Shown piece after piece: positions 12,815 through 21,663 of a stretch of DNA of 31,914 bases. The stretch is from positions 1 through 31,914 of the forward strand of contig CAMESA010000005.1 in NCBI GenBank assembly GCA_945935945.1. Reading direction: 5' to 3'. The first letter of the stretch is position 1. Every line of letters begins with the position of its first letter. Both the position numbers and the translations under genes were made by a program. This stretch comes from an uncultured Mollicutes bacterium. GTDB lineage: Bacteria > Bacillota_I > Bacilli_A > RFN20 > CAG-826. The notes under the pieces are model-generated. The model was not told the DNA's origin and searched no databases. It was given only the letters and a program-made list of their open reading frames with translations.

Positions 12815-13280
12815 GAAATTAGATAATATTGAAGAGATCAAGAAAGTCAAATATGAGTTAGATAAGTATAATTATCACCTTATTGAGATTGAGAAGATCA
12901 ATGATAAATTAAAACTTATAGATCATAAATTACTGGGATTACCTAAAGGCATTAAAAGTGATCCAGGTGGCAGATGTAATACTAATGATGTGAAAATAGC
13001 ATTAACACGAAAAAAGGATATTCTTATAAAAGAAAGAGATATGCATTATATTCATATTCAATTGTGTGATTCAATAATAGATAGCTGCAATAAACAAATG
13101 AAAGCAATTATAATTGATAAATTCAAAAATGATATGAATTATGCTAGCCTTATGATCAAATATAACATGAGTTATAACGCTCTTAGCCATCGAATCGATA
13201 AGGAGATACATAGAGTCATGTCACTGAAAAAAGAAGCTCTAAAACAAAAAGGGGTTGACAAGTGGCTAAAATTTGACTAA
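12807..13280 (+). CDS. DUF1492/ArpU-like late transcription regulator, 157 aa
   Basis: The N-terminal two thirds is coiled-coil (residues 5-45 and 68-100, many K/E/I), with a GIKSDPGGRCNTND loop between the helices. The C-terminal part has a sigma-region-4-like helix-turn-helix (MNYASLMIKYNMSYNALSHR). This arrangement matches DUF1492/ArpU-type regulators, which lie just before terminase genes in Bacillota phages and switch on late transcription. The late promoter-like site at 13255-13283 overlaps its own 3-prime end, which supports the role. Direct activator or antiterminator action is not decided by sequence. Confidence 0.7.
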   Translation: MYKKLDNIEEIKKVKYELDKYNYHLIEIEKINDKLKLIDHKLLGLPKGIKSDPGGRCNTNDVKIALTRKKDILIKERDMHYIHIQLCDSIIDSCNKQMKAIIIDKFKNDMNYASLMIKYNMSYNALSHRIDKEIHRVMSLKKEALKQKGVDKWLKFD

Positions 13281-13283
13281 TAT
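13255..13283 (+). promoter_or_regulatory. Probable late promoter
   Basis: TTGACA (13255-13260) and TAATAT (13278-13283) lie 17 bp apart at the end of the late-regulator gene. The -35 is perfect and the -10 matches 4 of 6, as expected for an activated promoter. Related words GTGGCTAAA and GTGGTAAAG lie around it. A leader of about 50 nt would run into the next hairpin. Confidence 0.55.
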
Positions 13284-13306
13284 GTGGTAAAGTGAAATTA
13301 CTATAT

Positions 13307-13341
13307 AAAAAAGGCGTACAGGTTAAGCTGTTGCCTTTTTT
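13307..13341 (+). terminator. Early/late boundary terminator
   Basis: AAAAAAGGC (13307-13315) pairs with GCCTTTTTT (13333-13341), and ACAG with CTGT inside. The six T close the 3-prime arm. It ends early transcription and also lies directly after the late promoter, so late expression would need readthrough or antitermination. Confidence 0.85.
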
Positions 13342-13358
13342 GCGTGAAAGGAGAAATT

Positions 13359-13505
13359 ATGAAGTGTAAAAAATGTCATAGAACAATGGATCGAAAAAAC
13401 ATTGGAAATGTATTTTATTATGAATGTCCTTTTTGCGGTAACACGATGAATAAACCACCTGAACCAAAAGAGGCTGATGTAGATGATAGTACTAATAAAC
13501 AATAG
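13359..13505 (+). CDS. Small zinc-ribbon protein, 48 aa
   Basis: ATG at 13359 has a strong site (GAAAGGAGAAATT). The product begins MKCKKCHRTMDRKN and has a second knuckle CPFCGN, a compact CxxC...CxxC zinc ribbon, then a Pro- and Glu-rich tail (KPPEPKEADVDD). It is the first gene after the early/late terminator and overlaps the next gene by 23 bp. Possible roles include a head or packaging accessory or a regulator; unknown. Confidence 0.65.
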   Translation: MKCKKCHRTMDRKNIGNVFYYECPFCGNTMNKPPEPKEADVDDSTNKQ

Positions 13506-13719
13506 ATACTATAATCTAGATCAGATGGTTTATCTCAATAAAGAGGGAATTATTAAATTTACTGATGGATCTGTAGAGATTATTGATCAAGATCTTACTT
13601 TCGCACTTATTGACTATATCAACACTAGCGATCGTATTCTTATGATAGAGAATAGATTAGATAAAGAAAAAGAAAGTAAGAGGGTTAAGAAAAATGCGAA
13701 AGCTGCAAAAAACGATTAG
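13483..13719 (+). CDS. Hypothetical protein, 78 aa
   Basis: It starts inside the end of the zinc-ribbon gene, at the site AGGCTGATGTAG. The N-terminal half is beta-like (IVLINNRYYNLDQMVYLN, FTDGSVEIIDQD), resembling a small SH3-like or regulatory fold. The C-terminus is very basic (DKEKESKRVKKNAKAAK), which would suit nucleic-acid binding. It overlaps the small terminase gene by 26 bp. No family recognised. Confidence 0.6.
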   Translation: MIVLINNRYYNLDQMVYLNKEGIIKFTDGSVEIIDQDLTFALIDYINTSDRILMIENRLDKEKESKRVKKNAKAAKND

Positions 13720-14101
13720 TGTAGATACTTTTAGTGATAAAGCTGATAAGTATTTTGCTAATACAGATCCAGACGAATATACCTTGACTGGTCTATTATT
13801 GGAGTTAGGTATATCAAAAAAAACCTTTTATAAATATCGTGATGATGACAACTATACTGATCTTGTAGAGAAGTGTCAGCTTATGATTGAAAATAAGTAT
13901 GAGAAAGCTTTAATGATAAAGAATTGCTGTACTGGTGCATTATTTGCACTTAAGAATTTCGGCTGGACTGATAGACAAGAAACTGTACTTTCTGGCGGAA
14001 ACAATGCTATTGAGGTCAAGCAAGATGTTGATGTTGATCAAGTAAGTGTTCATGTTGTTAGTGTAGAGTCATTTTTTTCCGATAAAGAATTGGTAGCATG
14101 A
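13694..14101 (+). CDS. terS: Terminase small subunit, 135 aa
   Basis: It binds the packaging site and regulates the large subunit. The protein has an N-terminal helix-turn-helix-like region (TLTGLLLELGISKKTFYKYR), a central helical part (CQLMIENKYEKALMIKNC) and FALKNFGWTDRQETVL, a motif recurring in Bacillota small terminases (xxFxLKNxGWxDK). The site AAGAGGGTTAAG precedes the start. The stop and the start of the large subunit overlap as ATGA. Assignment rests on this motif and position. Confidence 0.85.
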   Translation: MRKLQKTISVDTFSDKADKYFANTDPDEYTLTGLLLELGISKKTFYKYRDDDNYTDLVEKCQLMIENKYEKALMIKNCCTGALFALKNFGWTDRQETVLSGGNNAIEVKQDVDVDQVSVHVVSVESFFSDKELVA

Positions 14102-15687
14102 TTACTCTCAAGCAGTATATTGAGAATTATTTAAAGATAAAAAATAAAAAGAATGAAATAGTTAACCTTAAATTGAATAGTGTTCAACAAAGAATGTATG
14201 ACAAATTTGCTGAATGCTATAACAACGATAAACCATTTATTGCGATCGTATTGAAAGCAAGACAAATGGGTATATCGACGTTTACTGAGGCGTTGATGTT
14301 TGCTTTGACATGTACTCATCATAATGCTACAAGTATGATTGTAGCTCATGATTCCGAGTCTACCAGGGCGATTTATAATATGTCACTTTTGATGTATGAA
14401 AATCTACCGAAAGAGATTAAACCAATGATTAAGTATTCAAATGCAAAGGAACTTGTATTTAAAAATCCTAGTCGTGATGAAACTGAAATTTCAGCTAATC
14501 CTGGTTTAAACAGCGCCATCAGGGTACAAACAGCAGGCAAAGATAGTATTGGTCGTGGTCAAACAATTAATTATATGCATTTATCAGAAGTTGCTTTCTG
14601 GGATAATGCAGAGGAATTGATTACTGGCTTATTACCTTCAATGCCGGCAGATGGAAAACAGTTTTTAGTAATTGAATCAACAGCAAACGGATATAACTAT
14701 TTTCAATCTATTTGGGATAAAGCTGTTAAGGGCGAAAATAACTATATTCCTTTTTTCTTTGCTTGGTTCGAGATGAAAGAATATAGGTTACCATATAGCG
14801 GTTTCACTTTAAACGATGAAGAGAAAAGATTAAAAGATTTATATGACTTAGATTTAGATCAGCTTGAATGGCGTAGATGGGCGATCCACAACATATGTAA
14901 CGATAATATAGATAAGTTTAAACAAGAATTCCCTGCTTGTCCTGAAGAAGCTTTCTTGTTAAGCGGTAGACCGGTATTTAATACAGAAAAGATCTTGAAA
15001 CGAATTGCTTCCTGCCCTGATCCATTAACAATAGGACAGTTTATTAATGGAAAATTTGTCAATGATGTTAATGGTCCTGTAAAGATCTTTGAAAATCCAT
15101 TAGTAGGTCATAAATACGTAATTGGTGGAGATACAGCTGGGGAAGGATCAGATTACTTTACTGCTTATATTATCGATAACAAAAATGGCAAACAAGTTGC
15201 AAGTTATCGCTATCAGGTTGATGAACCTATGTATGTAAAGAATATTTATGATATCGGAAAGTATTATAACTGGGCTTTTTTAGGAATTGAAAGTAATTTC
15301 AGCAGTTATCCTAATATAAAGCTTCAGGAAATGAATTATCCTAATCTTTATGTTAGAGAAACATTAGATTCATATACTGGTAAGTTTATTAAAAAGTTTG
15401 GTTTCAATACTAATTCAGCTACTAGACCAATAGTAGTAAGTACTCTTGTTGATATAGTCAATAACAATATAGATCTTATTTGCGATAAAGATCTGTTGAA
15501 AGAAATGCTTAGCTTTGTTAGGAATGATGTAGGTAGAGCCGAAGCTGCACAGGGTCAGCACGATGACCAGGTTATGGCTTGCGGCATTTGCTATGTCGTT
15601 AGAGATCAGGCACCGACTGATCCTATTATTTTTGATGATATTGAAGATGATGACGATTTCAATGTCTATAATATTTATGGAGATTAA
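14098..15687 (+). CDS. terL: Terminase large subunit, 529 aa
   Basis: This is the ATP-driven DNA packaging motor with nuclease. The ATPase domain has a Walker-A-like KARQMGIST (residues 53-61) and a Walker B region (YMHLSEVAFWD, about 159-169). IESTANG, a conserved coupling motif, follows. The RNase-H-like nuclease domain starts at IGGDTAGEGSDYF (about 342-355; first catalytic Asp) and ends with HDDQVMA (488-494; last metal-binding Asp). The length is normal. The tail is strongly acidic (FDDIEDDDDF), possibly for portal contact. Confidence 0.97.
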   Translation: MITLKQYIENYLKIKNKKNEIVNLKLNSVQQRMYDKFAECYNNDKPFIAIVLKARQMGISTFTEALMFALTCTHHNATSMIVAHDSESTRAIYNMSLLMYENLPKEIKPMIKYSNAKELVFKNPSRDETEISANPGLNSAIRVQTAGKDSIGRGQTINYMHLSEVAFWDNAEELITGLLPSMPADGKQFLVIESTANGYNYFQSIWDKAVKGENNYIPFFFAWFEMKEYRLPYSGFTLNDEEKRLKDLYDLDLDQLEWRRWAIHNICNDNIDKFKQEFPACPEEAFLLSGRPVFNTEKILKRIASCPDPLTIGQFINGKFVNDVNGPVKIFENPLVGHKYVIGGDTAGEGSDYFTAYIIDNKNGKQVASYRYQVDEPMYVKNIYDIGKYYNWAFLGIESNFSSYPNIKLQEMNYPNLYVRETLDSYTGKFIKKFGFNTNSATRPIVVSTLVDIVNNNIDLICDKDLLKEMLSFVRNDVGRAEAAQGQHDDQVMACGICYVVRDQAPTDPIIFDDIEDDDDFNVYNIYGD

Positions 15688-15689
15688 AT

Positions 15690-15872
15690 ATGAATTTATG
15701 TATTGTGTTAATGTTTGGCGCTTTGATATTTATTTCTTTGTTTGAGTTATCTATCCTTTTGAAAATTGAAAAGAAGATCGGTATTGATTTAAAAAAAGAA
15801 AGTAAAGATCTAAACAAACAGTTTATGAACCTGATGAACTATTCAGGTGAAGAGGTGACTGATGAAGATTAA
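15690..15872 (+). CDS. Small membrane-anchored protein, 60 aa
   Basis: ATG at 15690 follows the site TGGAGATTAAAT. One N-terminal hydrophobic helix (residues 3-24, LCIVLMFGALIFISLFELSI) is followed by a charged helical tail (KKIGIDLKKESKDLNKQF). It is a single-pass protein with a cytoplasmic C-terminus, or perhaps a small virion component. It lies between terminase and portal and overlaps the portal start by 11 bp. No family recognised. Confidence 0.6.
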   Translation: MNLCIVLMFGALIFISLFELSILLKIEKKIGIDLKKESKDLNKQFMNLMNYSGEEVTDED

Positions 15873-17553
15873 AAAACAACCTGATGATATTTTTAAAGAA
15901 TATGAAAAGGCGGTACGCTACAATGAAAATATTGATCTTTATGATACTGTTGAAAAAAATCAACGATTTTATAAAGGAGATCAATGGAGTGGAGTTAATG
16001 CTCCAGATATGCCAAAGCCTGTATTTAATGTGATTAAGCGTGTAATATCGTACTTTACAGCTATGATCGTATCTGACGATATAGGAGTTAATCTAAGTCC
16101 TTTTGAAGAAACTCAAGAAAATACTAGCGTGGCTAAGATATTATCAAGAGAAATTGATAATGTTATCGAACATGCTAAAGTGAAAGAAAAAACAAGAAAG
16201 TTAATAAAGAATTGTGCAGTTGATGGTGATGCTGCTTTTTATTTTAACTTTAATCCAAACTATGATACAGGTGAAGAATACAAAGGTATTATAGAGTGTG
16301 AATTAATAGATAATACAAATATTTTATTTGGTAATCCATTTGATCATGATATTCAGAAGCAACCTTATGTAATCGTAATGCAGAGACTATATACTGATCA
16401 AGTTAAGGAAATGGCTAAAGCGGAAGGCTTAGATGATGAATTTATTGATCTGATCGTAGCAGATAGAGATGATACTGAAAGAGATTCTGATGTATTGAGT
16501 AATGATGAAAACCTAACAACTGTATTGACTAAGTTTTGGAAAGAAAAAAGAACTGTTGAAGAAGTTAATGAATTGAATATTGTAACTTCAAAGGAAATTG
16601 AGACTGTTCACTTTATCAGGTGTACTTCACAGGTGATCATAAAAGAAGATACAGATACTGGATATAGTTTATATCCGATTGCATATATGTCTTGGGAAGA
16701 CAATAAAAAGAGCTATCATGGCCAAAGCCCTATTACTGGACTTATACCTAATCAGATCTTTATTAATAAGATATTTGCAATGTGTATGATATATGTAACT
16801 GATATGGGCTTTCCAAAAGTAGTATATGATACTAATAAATTAACTAAACTGACAAATAAGATTGCTGGTTTAGGTGTTCAGAATTTAGATACTATTGGGA
16901 AATTAATGGATGCTTTTAAAGCACCTGATTTTTCTAACCAGGTAATAAATTTATTGGATTATACAATTACATATACAAAGGAATTTATGGGAGCCAATGA
17001 TGCTGCTTTAGGCAATATGAAGCCTGATAATACCAGTGCTATTATAGCATTACAAGAAGCTACAGCTGTTCCTTTACAGCTACAAAAGCTAGGATTCTAT
17101 GAATTCATGGAAGATTCGATTAGGATCATAATTGATATGATGTCAATTGATTATGGTACAAGGAAATGTAAGATCAACAATAAAGAAGCTCAGGAACTTG
17201 GAGCTTTTGAAGTGATCAATGGCCAACAAGTCTTGATGCCTTATTTAGATGTTGATTTTAATTTGCTAAACAAATTTAATAATCAATTAACCGTTACTAT
17301 TGGAGAGTCTACTTACTGGTCTGAAATGCTAGAAACTCAGACTATGGATAATTTATTTAGAAACGGTATTATTACTGATACAGTTGACTATTTGGAATCC
17401 ATCCCTGATAAATACTTAACTAATAAACAAAAGTTAATTGATTCTATCAAGGAGAAAGCTGAAAAAGAAGACAAGTTTAATATGCTTGTCAGTCAGTTAA
17501 GCAATTACTTGCCAGAAGAACAAATGCAAGCAATTTTAAGTAACTTTCAATAG
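15862..17553 (+). CDS. Portal protein, 563 aa
   Basis: The dodecameric portal forms the DNA channel at one capsid vertex. The protein follows terminase and has the P22-like portal signature at its N-terminus (NQRFYKGDQWSG, NAPDMPKPVFNVIKRV). A central YRxx-type alpha/beta wing and stem follow, and a Gln-rich helical C-terminus (LVSQLSNYLPEEQMQAILSN). LQEATAVPLQLQKLGFYEF is a conserved portal helix. The size fits short-tailed phages. The start has the site AGAGGTGACTG. Confidence 0.93.
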   Translation: MKIKKQPDDIFKEYEKAVRYNENIDLYDTVEKNQRFYKGDQWSGVNAPDMPKPVFNVIKRVISYFTAMIVSDDIGVNLSPFEETQENTSVAKILSREIDNVIEHAKVKEKTRKLIKNCAVDGDAAFYFNFNPNYDTGEEYKGIIECELIDNTNILFGNPFDHDIQKQPYVIVMQRLYTDQVKEMAKAEGLDDEFIDLIVADRDDTERDSDVLSNDENLTTVLTKFWKEKRTVEEVNELNIVTSKEIETVHFIRCTSQVIIKEDTDTGYSLYPIAYMSWEDNKKSYHGQSPITGLIPNQIFINKIFAMCMIYVTDMGFPKVVYDTNKLTKLTNKIAGLGVQNLDTIGKLMDAFKAPDFSNQVINLLDYTITYTKEFMGANDAALGNMKPDNTSAIIALQEATAVPLQLQKLGFYEFMEDSIRIIIDMMSIDYGTRKCKINNKEAQELGAFEVINGQQVLMPYLDVDFNLLNKFNNQLTVTIGESTYWSEMLETQTMDNLFRNGIITDTVDYLESIPDKYLTNKQKLIDSIKEKAEKEDKFNMLVSQLSNYLPEEQMQAILSNFQ

Positions 17554-17572
17554 GATGCTTACGCATCCTTTA
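17552..17572 (+). terminator. Weak hairpin between portal and scaffold
   Basis: AGGATGC (17552-17558) pairs with GCATCCT (17563-17569), loop TTAC, followed by only a short T run. It may be a weak attenuator or an RNA stability element overlapping the portal stop. Confidence 0.4.
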
Positions 17573-17623
17573 AAATAGCATAAACCAATGCTAGAAGCGG
17601 TATACCAACGCTTAGAAAGGAAT

Positions 17624-18448
17624 ATGATGGACGAATTAAACCAAATGAATCCAGATACTACATCTGATGACTTTTCGATTGATGAAGTAAATGAACAAAC
17701 CAGTGAAGATACTGAAGAAATTGATAGTGATCAAAACGAAGACTTAGAAGTTACTGATATAAATGATCAGGAAGCATCTGAACAAACCAGTGAAGATGAC
17801 TTTCTTACAATTACTTATAACGGTAATCAAGAAAAGTTAACAAGAGAAAGAGCTGTTGAATTAAGCCAAAAAGGCATGAATTACGATCGTTTGCTTGATC
17901 GTTACAACCAATTACAACAGCAAACTAACTCGAATGCATATAAGACGATTCAAGATTTAGCAAATAAAGCTGGTGTGAGTATAGATGAATATGCATCTAG
18001 ATTAAATGATTTTGCAAAACGATCAGAAATTGGACAGATCGTACAACAATTAAAGCAGAAGTATAGCGATGTAGATCCTAATTTGTTGACAGATTATGCA
18101 AATCAAATTTATGAACAGAATAATCAGAAGCGTATTGAACAGCAACGCCAGGAACAAGCTTATATCGAAAATGTTCGTAAAGAGGCTATGCTAAAGGATA
18201 TCGAATTTATGCAAAGAGAATTCCCTAAACAGGATCTTCAGCATCTACCTGAAGAAGTTATCAATATGATGCAATATGATCGTATGGGCCTTAGAGAAGC
18301 ATATTTAACTTATCAAAATAAAAAGTTAACAAGTATGCTAAATAGTCGGGCAAAAAATGCTGATAACAAGAAAAAGAGTGTTGGATCTATCGGAAAAGAT
18401 TCAGGAAAGACTGTTGCTGATCCATTTATGGCTGGATTCTTAGAATAA
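17624..18448 (+). CDS. Scaffolding protein, 274 aa
   Basis: The start is set at 17624 (MMDELNQMNPDTT) because AGAAAGGAAT lies just before; a frame from 17588 has no site. The N-terminus is highly acidic (SEDTEEIDSDQNEDLEVTD), and the middle is coiled-coil and Gln-rich (RYNQLQQQTNS, NNQKRIEQQRQEQAYIENV). A short C-terminal part follows (KNADNKKKSVGSIGKDSG). That layout, between portal and capsid, is typical of internal scaffolds that guide prohead assembly and leave or are digested. The acidic segment contains EQTSED twice, a small internal repeat. Confidence 0.85.
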   Translation: MMDELNQMNPDTTSDDFSIDEVNEQTSEDTEEIDSDQNEDLEVTDINDQEASEQTSEDDFLTITYNGNQEKLTRERAVELSQKGMNYDRLLDRYNQLQQQTNSNAYKTIQDLANKAGVSIDEYASRLNDFAKRSEIGQIVQQLKQKYSDVDPNLLTDYANQIYEQNNQKRIEQQRQEQAYIENVRKEAMLKDIEFMQREFPKQDLQHLPEEVINMMQYDRMGLREAYLTYQNKKLTSMLNSRAKNADNKKKSVGSIGKDSGKTVADPFMAGFLE

Positions 18449-18470
18449 ATTATTGAAGGAGAATACAAAA

Positions 18471-19307
18471 ATGGCTGTAAATTTAGCGACAAAATATGAA
18501 GGTATGTTAGAACAACCTTTCACACATGAAAGTTTAATTAAAAATAGATGTACTACTAAATATAAATTCACTGGTGCAAAGACAATTGTATTATTAACTG
18601 CAGTTACTCAGGCTTTAGGTGATTATACTAGAAGCGGTTCAAATCGTTTTGGAAATCCTACTGAAGTTCAGGATACTAAACAAGAGTTAACATTATCTCA
18701 AGATAAGGCATTTAGTTTAACTGTTGACAAAGGCAATCTAAATGATCAGGCTTTCGCAAAAGAAACTGGTAAAGTTGTTAAGGCTCAAATGTCTGAACAA
18801 AATGTTCCATTCTGGGATAAATATTCTTTAGGTGTTTGGGCTGCTGGAGCTCCAGCTGAAAGTGTTAAAGCTAGTTTGGACAAAGATACTGTATATAGTG
18901 AGATCGTTGCTGCTAGAAAAGCTTTCGTTAACAATAAGATCAAAGTGACTGAAAAAGATTGTACATGCTATATCAGTGCTTCAAATTATGCTTTATTATT
19001 AGATAACCCTAAATTCGTAAGTGCTGATAAATTAAATGAAAAATTATTAACAGCTGGTGTAGTTGGTGCTTGCTCAGGTTTCTTGATCGTTGAAGTTCCT
19101 GATGATATGATGCCAGCAAATACGCACATGTTATTTACACATAGAGAAGCTGCTGCTTATGTACGTAAATTATCTTCTTTATACATTAGAAATGATGCTC
19201 CAGGTATCGATGGTGCATTGATTGAAGGTAGAGAGTATGGAGATGCATTCGTTATTGAAGCTAAAAAAGGCGGTATCTTCAAGACTACAACTCAAGCTAC
19301 TTTATAG
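18471..19307 (+). CDS. Major capsid protein, 278 aa
   Basis: The start is set at 18471 by the strong site GAAGGAGAATACAAAA. The product (MAVNLATKYEGMLEQPFTH...) directly follows the scaffold and precedes the connector, and its own terminator lies after it, as for the most abundant late protein. Sequence features include LLTAVTQALGDYTRSGSNRF, AKETGKVVKAQMSEQNVPFW and a C-terminal EGREYGDAFVIEAKKGGIF. They are consistent with a P22/HK97-fold coat of Bacillota podoviruses. The fold is inferred from context and length. Confidence 0.88.
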   Translation: MAVNLATKYEGMLEQPFTHESLIKNRCTTKYKFTGAKTIVLLTAVTQALGDYTRSGSNRFGNPTEVQDTKQELTLSQDKAFSLTVDKGNLNDQAFAKETGKVVKAQMSEQNVPFWDKYSLGVWAAGAPAESVKASLDKDTVYSEIVAARKAFVNNKIKVTEKDCTCYISASNYALLLDNPKFVSADKLNEKLLTAGVVGACSGFLIVEVPDDMMPANTHMLFTHREAAAYVRKLSSLYIRNDAPGIDGALIEGREYGDAFVIEAKKGGIFKTTTQATL

Positions 19308-19331
19308 TAAATTACGTTTTGGAAAACCAAC

Positions 19332-19360
19332 AAGGCCTAGTTTCATCGCTAGGCCTTTTT
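19332..19360 (+). terminator. Terminator after the major capsid gene
   Basis: A 9-bp stem AAGGCCTAG/CTAGGCCTT (19332-19340 with 19349-19357), loop TTTCATCG, ends in TTTTTC. It would reduce, not abolish, expression of the downstream tail genes and so set a high capsid ratio. Confidence 0.85.
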
Positions 19361-19382
19361 CTATATAAAGAAAGGAGACTAT

Positions 19383-19766
19383 ATGACAGTTAAAGAATTG
19401 TATAGCCTTGCTAAATCCTTGATGTTTGAGAAAGCTAATTCTAAGGACTATGACAGTTATTATATTTCGCATATAAATGTATTACTGATGGAAAACTTTA
19501 AGCTTAATAACAATATGAGAATCGCTGTTGGTAAAGAAATACTAGATACTGTACCTTATGTAAGTAATGATGAAGATCTAATTCCTTATGAAGAGTGTAT
19601 GAATCGTAATATATTACCTTATGGTTTAGCTGCTAGATTCTTTATTGATGATGATCTTAGCAAATTTGACATCATGAATACTATGTATGAGAATGCTCGA
19701 ACAGTTAATAGTGCTGTTATTCCAATTGATATTGAAGATGTTTATAGGAGTGAGGAAGAATGCTAA
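19383..19766 (+). CDS. Head-tail connector/adaptor protein, 127 aa
   Basis: The site AAAGGAGACTAT precedes ATG at 19383. It is a small helical protein (VKELYSLAKSLMFEKANS, then INVLLMENFKLNNNMRIAVG) with an acidic end. It lies between the capsid and the tail hub, where short-tailed phages carry a gp6- or gp4-like adaptor that seals the portal. GLAARFFIDDDLSKFDIMN resembles the C-terminal helix of such adaptors. It overlaps the next gene by 7 bp. Assignment is from position and size. Confidence 0.75.
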   Translation: MTVKELYSLAKSLMFEKANSKDYDSYYISHINVLLMENFKLNNNMRIAVGKEILDTVPYVSNDEDLIPYEECMNRNILPYGLAARFFIDDDLSKFDIMNTMYENARTVNSAVIPIDIEDVYRSEEEC

Positions 19767-21580
19767 ACCAAAAAAGTCATAGCGCTCCTAGCTATAAAAT
19801 GCTTTCAATAAGTAGTCCAGGAAGTGGTGGATTGAACATTCAAGATCTAGATTATCAATTAAAGGATAATCAATCACCTCATATGCTTAATATGATGATG
19901 AAAAATGGATCGTTCGGTAAAAGATTTGGTCAAAAAACATTTAAGACATTTGATAATATGATAATTAATATCGGTAAGTTCATGAATAAACTTATATTAC
20001 ATGTAGGTGATGAGCTTATAGAGTATGATCCTGCTAATGATAGTTCAGTTACTATCGGAACAGTTGGAAGTTTAAAGGGTATATTTATTAATTTTAACAG
20101 AATACTTTATTACATGAACGATAAATATTATCAATATGATGGTACTGACTTTAAAGAAGTAGAATGTTATGCACCTGATATTTGCATTAATAGAAAACCG
20201 GATGGAAGTTATTCAGATCTGATCGAAGATTATAATCGTTTAGGTACTGCTTTTAAGAATACGTTTCATGGTGATGGAAGCAGTACTGTTTACGTACTAA
20301 CTGATAAGAATTTAGATGAAAAGAAACCAATTGTAGAAGTTGATGGCGTAGAGTTATCGAGTGGATTCAGCGTTGATTATGTGAATGGTAAAGTCACATT
20401 TAACAGTGCACCATCTAAAGGTACTAATAACGTAGTGATCACTGCTTATAAGACTGAACAGGAATATATAGATTCAATTATGAACAGTAAATATTGGGCT
20501 GCTTATGGTGGTCAGAATAACTCTAGACTGTTCTTAGCTGGTGCAGGCAAAGCTATTTACTATTATAGTGATGTATTTGATGCTACTTATTTTCCTGAAA
20601 TGAATTACGCTACTTTGGGAAATGGTGAAGAAGATATTACTGGATTTGGTAATCAGTATGATGTACTTGTTGTATTTAAGCCGAGTGAGATCTATGCTGT
20701 TGCTTATTACTTTCAAGCTGATGCTGATGGAATCCAGCAAGCTTATTTTTCGAGTGGAATTATAAGTAGTTCTATTGGGTGTGATGTTCCAGAATCTATA
20801 TCATTTGTTGATAATAAATTGATATGGGCATCTACTCAGCAGGGAGTTTGTTTATTGGTACAAACTGTCATTAAAGACGAACGTAACGTCCAAGTGATAT
20901 CAAGAAATATTAATGGTGGATCTCGAAGAAGCGGATTATTGCAAGAAAAAGATCTAGGTAAAGCTATTGCTATCAATTATGATGGCAAATATTGTTTATG
21001 TATAAATGGTAATGCATACTTATGGGATTATCAATTGAGCCCTTACACGACTGATACTAAAACTCCTGATCTAAATGCAAGGAATCTTAGTTGGTTCTTA
21101 TGGAATAATATCTATTTGAATGGATATATGATACTTGATAGACAACTGTATTATTGCCATGGTCAAGATCTTAATATATTTACTGATGATTATGACGATT
21201 TTGGCCAAAGTATTAACGCTTATTATCAAACTCCTTTGTTTGATTTTGATAATCCAGATATGCTAAAAACTATCAAACGTATGTATATCACAGTTAGAGG
21301 TGATACACCATCTCGAACAAAGATGAAATATATAACTGAAGAGAATCCAAATGGTGAAGAAGAATTGGAAGATATTCAAATATTTACTAAACTTTGGAAT
21401 GAATTTAGCTGGCATACTTTCGGATGGCAGTTAGTTACTTACGCTAAAACGTTCTCAAGAAAATGTTCAATAAAAAAAGTACAATTGTTTGGAATACTAT
21501 TTTCTAACAATGAAGTTGATAAAAATATGAGCTTTAGCAATTTAGAATTAATGTATTTACTAGCTAAAGTAGTTAAATAG
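19760..21580 (+). CDS. Tail nozzle/hub (DNA stabilisation-type) protein, 606 aa
   Basis: The N-terminus has GLNIQDLDYQLKDNQSPHMLN and a KRFGQKTF segment, a pattern typical of podovirus tail tube or nozzle proteins (the sequence GGLN..D..N.SPxMxNM..KNG). The body is beta-propeller-like, with repeated short strands around YQYDGTDF and NKLIWASTQQGV. An inserted domain (about residues 165-236, TVYVLTDKNLDEKKPIVEVD, VDYVNGKVTFNSAP) looks like a phage carrier Ig-like module. It would form the short tail under the connector. The start has the site AGGAGTGAGGAAGA. Confidence 0.82.
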   Translation: MLNQKSHSAPSYKMLSISSPGSGGLNIQDLDYQLKDNQSPHMLNMMMKNGSFGKRFGQKTFKTFDNMIINIGKFMNKLILHVGDELIEYDPANDSSVTIGTVGSLKGIFINFNRILYYMNDKYYQYDGTDFKEVECYAPDICINRKPDGSYSDLIEDYNRLGTAFKNTFHGDGSSTVYVLTDKNLDEKKPIVEVDGVELSSGFSVDYVNGKVTFNSAPSKGTNNVVITAYKTEQEYIDSIMNSKYWAAYGGQNNSRLFLAGAGKAIYYYSDVFDATYFPEMNYATLGNGEEDITGFGNQYDVLVVFKPSEIYAVAYYFQADADGIQQAYFSSGIISSSIGCDVPESISFVDNKLIWASTQQGVCLLVQTVIKDERNVQVISRNINGGSRRSGLLQEKDLGKAIAINYDGKYCLCINGNAYLWDYQLSPYTTDTKTPDLNARNLSWFLWNNIYLNGYMILDRQLYYCHGQDLNIFTDDYDDFGQSINAYYQTPLFDFDNPDMLKTIKRMYITVRGDTPSRTKMKYITEENPNGEEELEDIQIFTKLWNEFSWHTFGWQLVTYAKTFSRKCSIKKVQLFGILFSNNEVDKNMSFSNLELMYLLAKVVK

Positions 21581-21593
21581 AAAGGAGATCATT

Positions 21594-21644
21594 ATGCCAG
21601 GATGCAAAAAAGGTGGTAAAAAGACTACAAAGAAAGGTTGTTAA
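21594..21644 (+). CDS. 16-residue Lys/Cys-rich peptide with a strong ribosome binding site
   Basis: AGAAAGGAGATCATT precedes ATG at 21594, one of the best sites in the window. The frame encodes only MPGCKKGGKKTTKKGC. Seven lysines, two terminal-region cysteines and glycine pairs are unlike random DNA here. It lies between the tail hub and the fibre gene. It could be a DNA- or capsid-binding micro-protein; no function is known to me. It is too short for standard gene callers. Confidence 0.6.
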   Translation: MPGCKKGGKKTTKKGC

Positions 21645-21663
21645 TCTATGAAAGGAGTAAGTT

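Noticed and set aside
15563..15745. Plus-strand 60-residue ORF across the terminase end
   Set aside because: It lies in another frame inside the conserved terminase C-terminus and overlaps the better-supported 15690-15872 gene.
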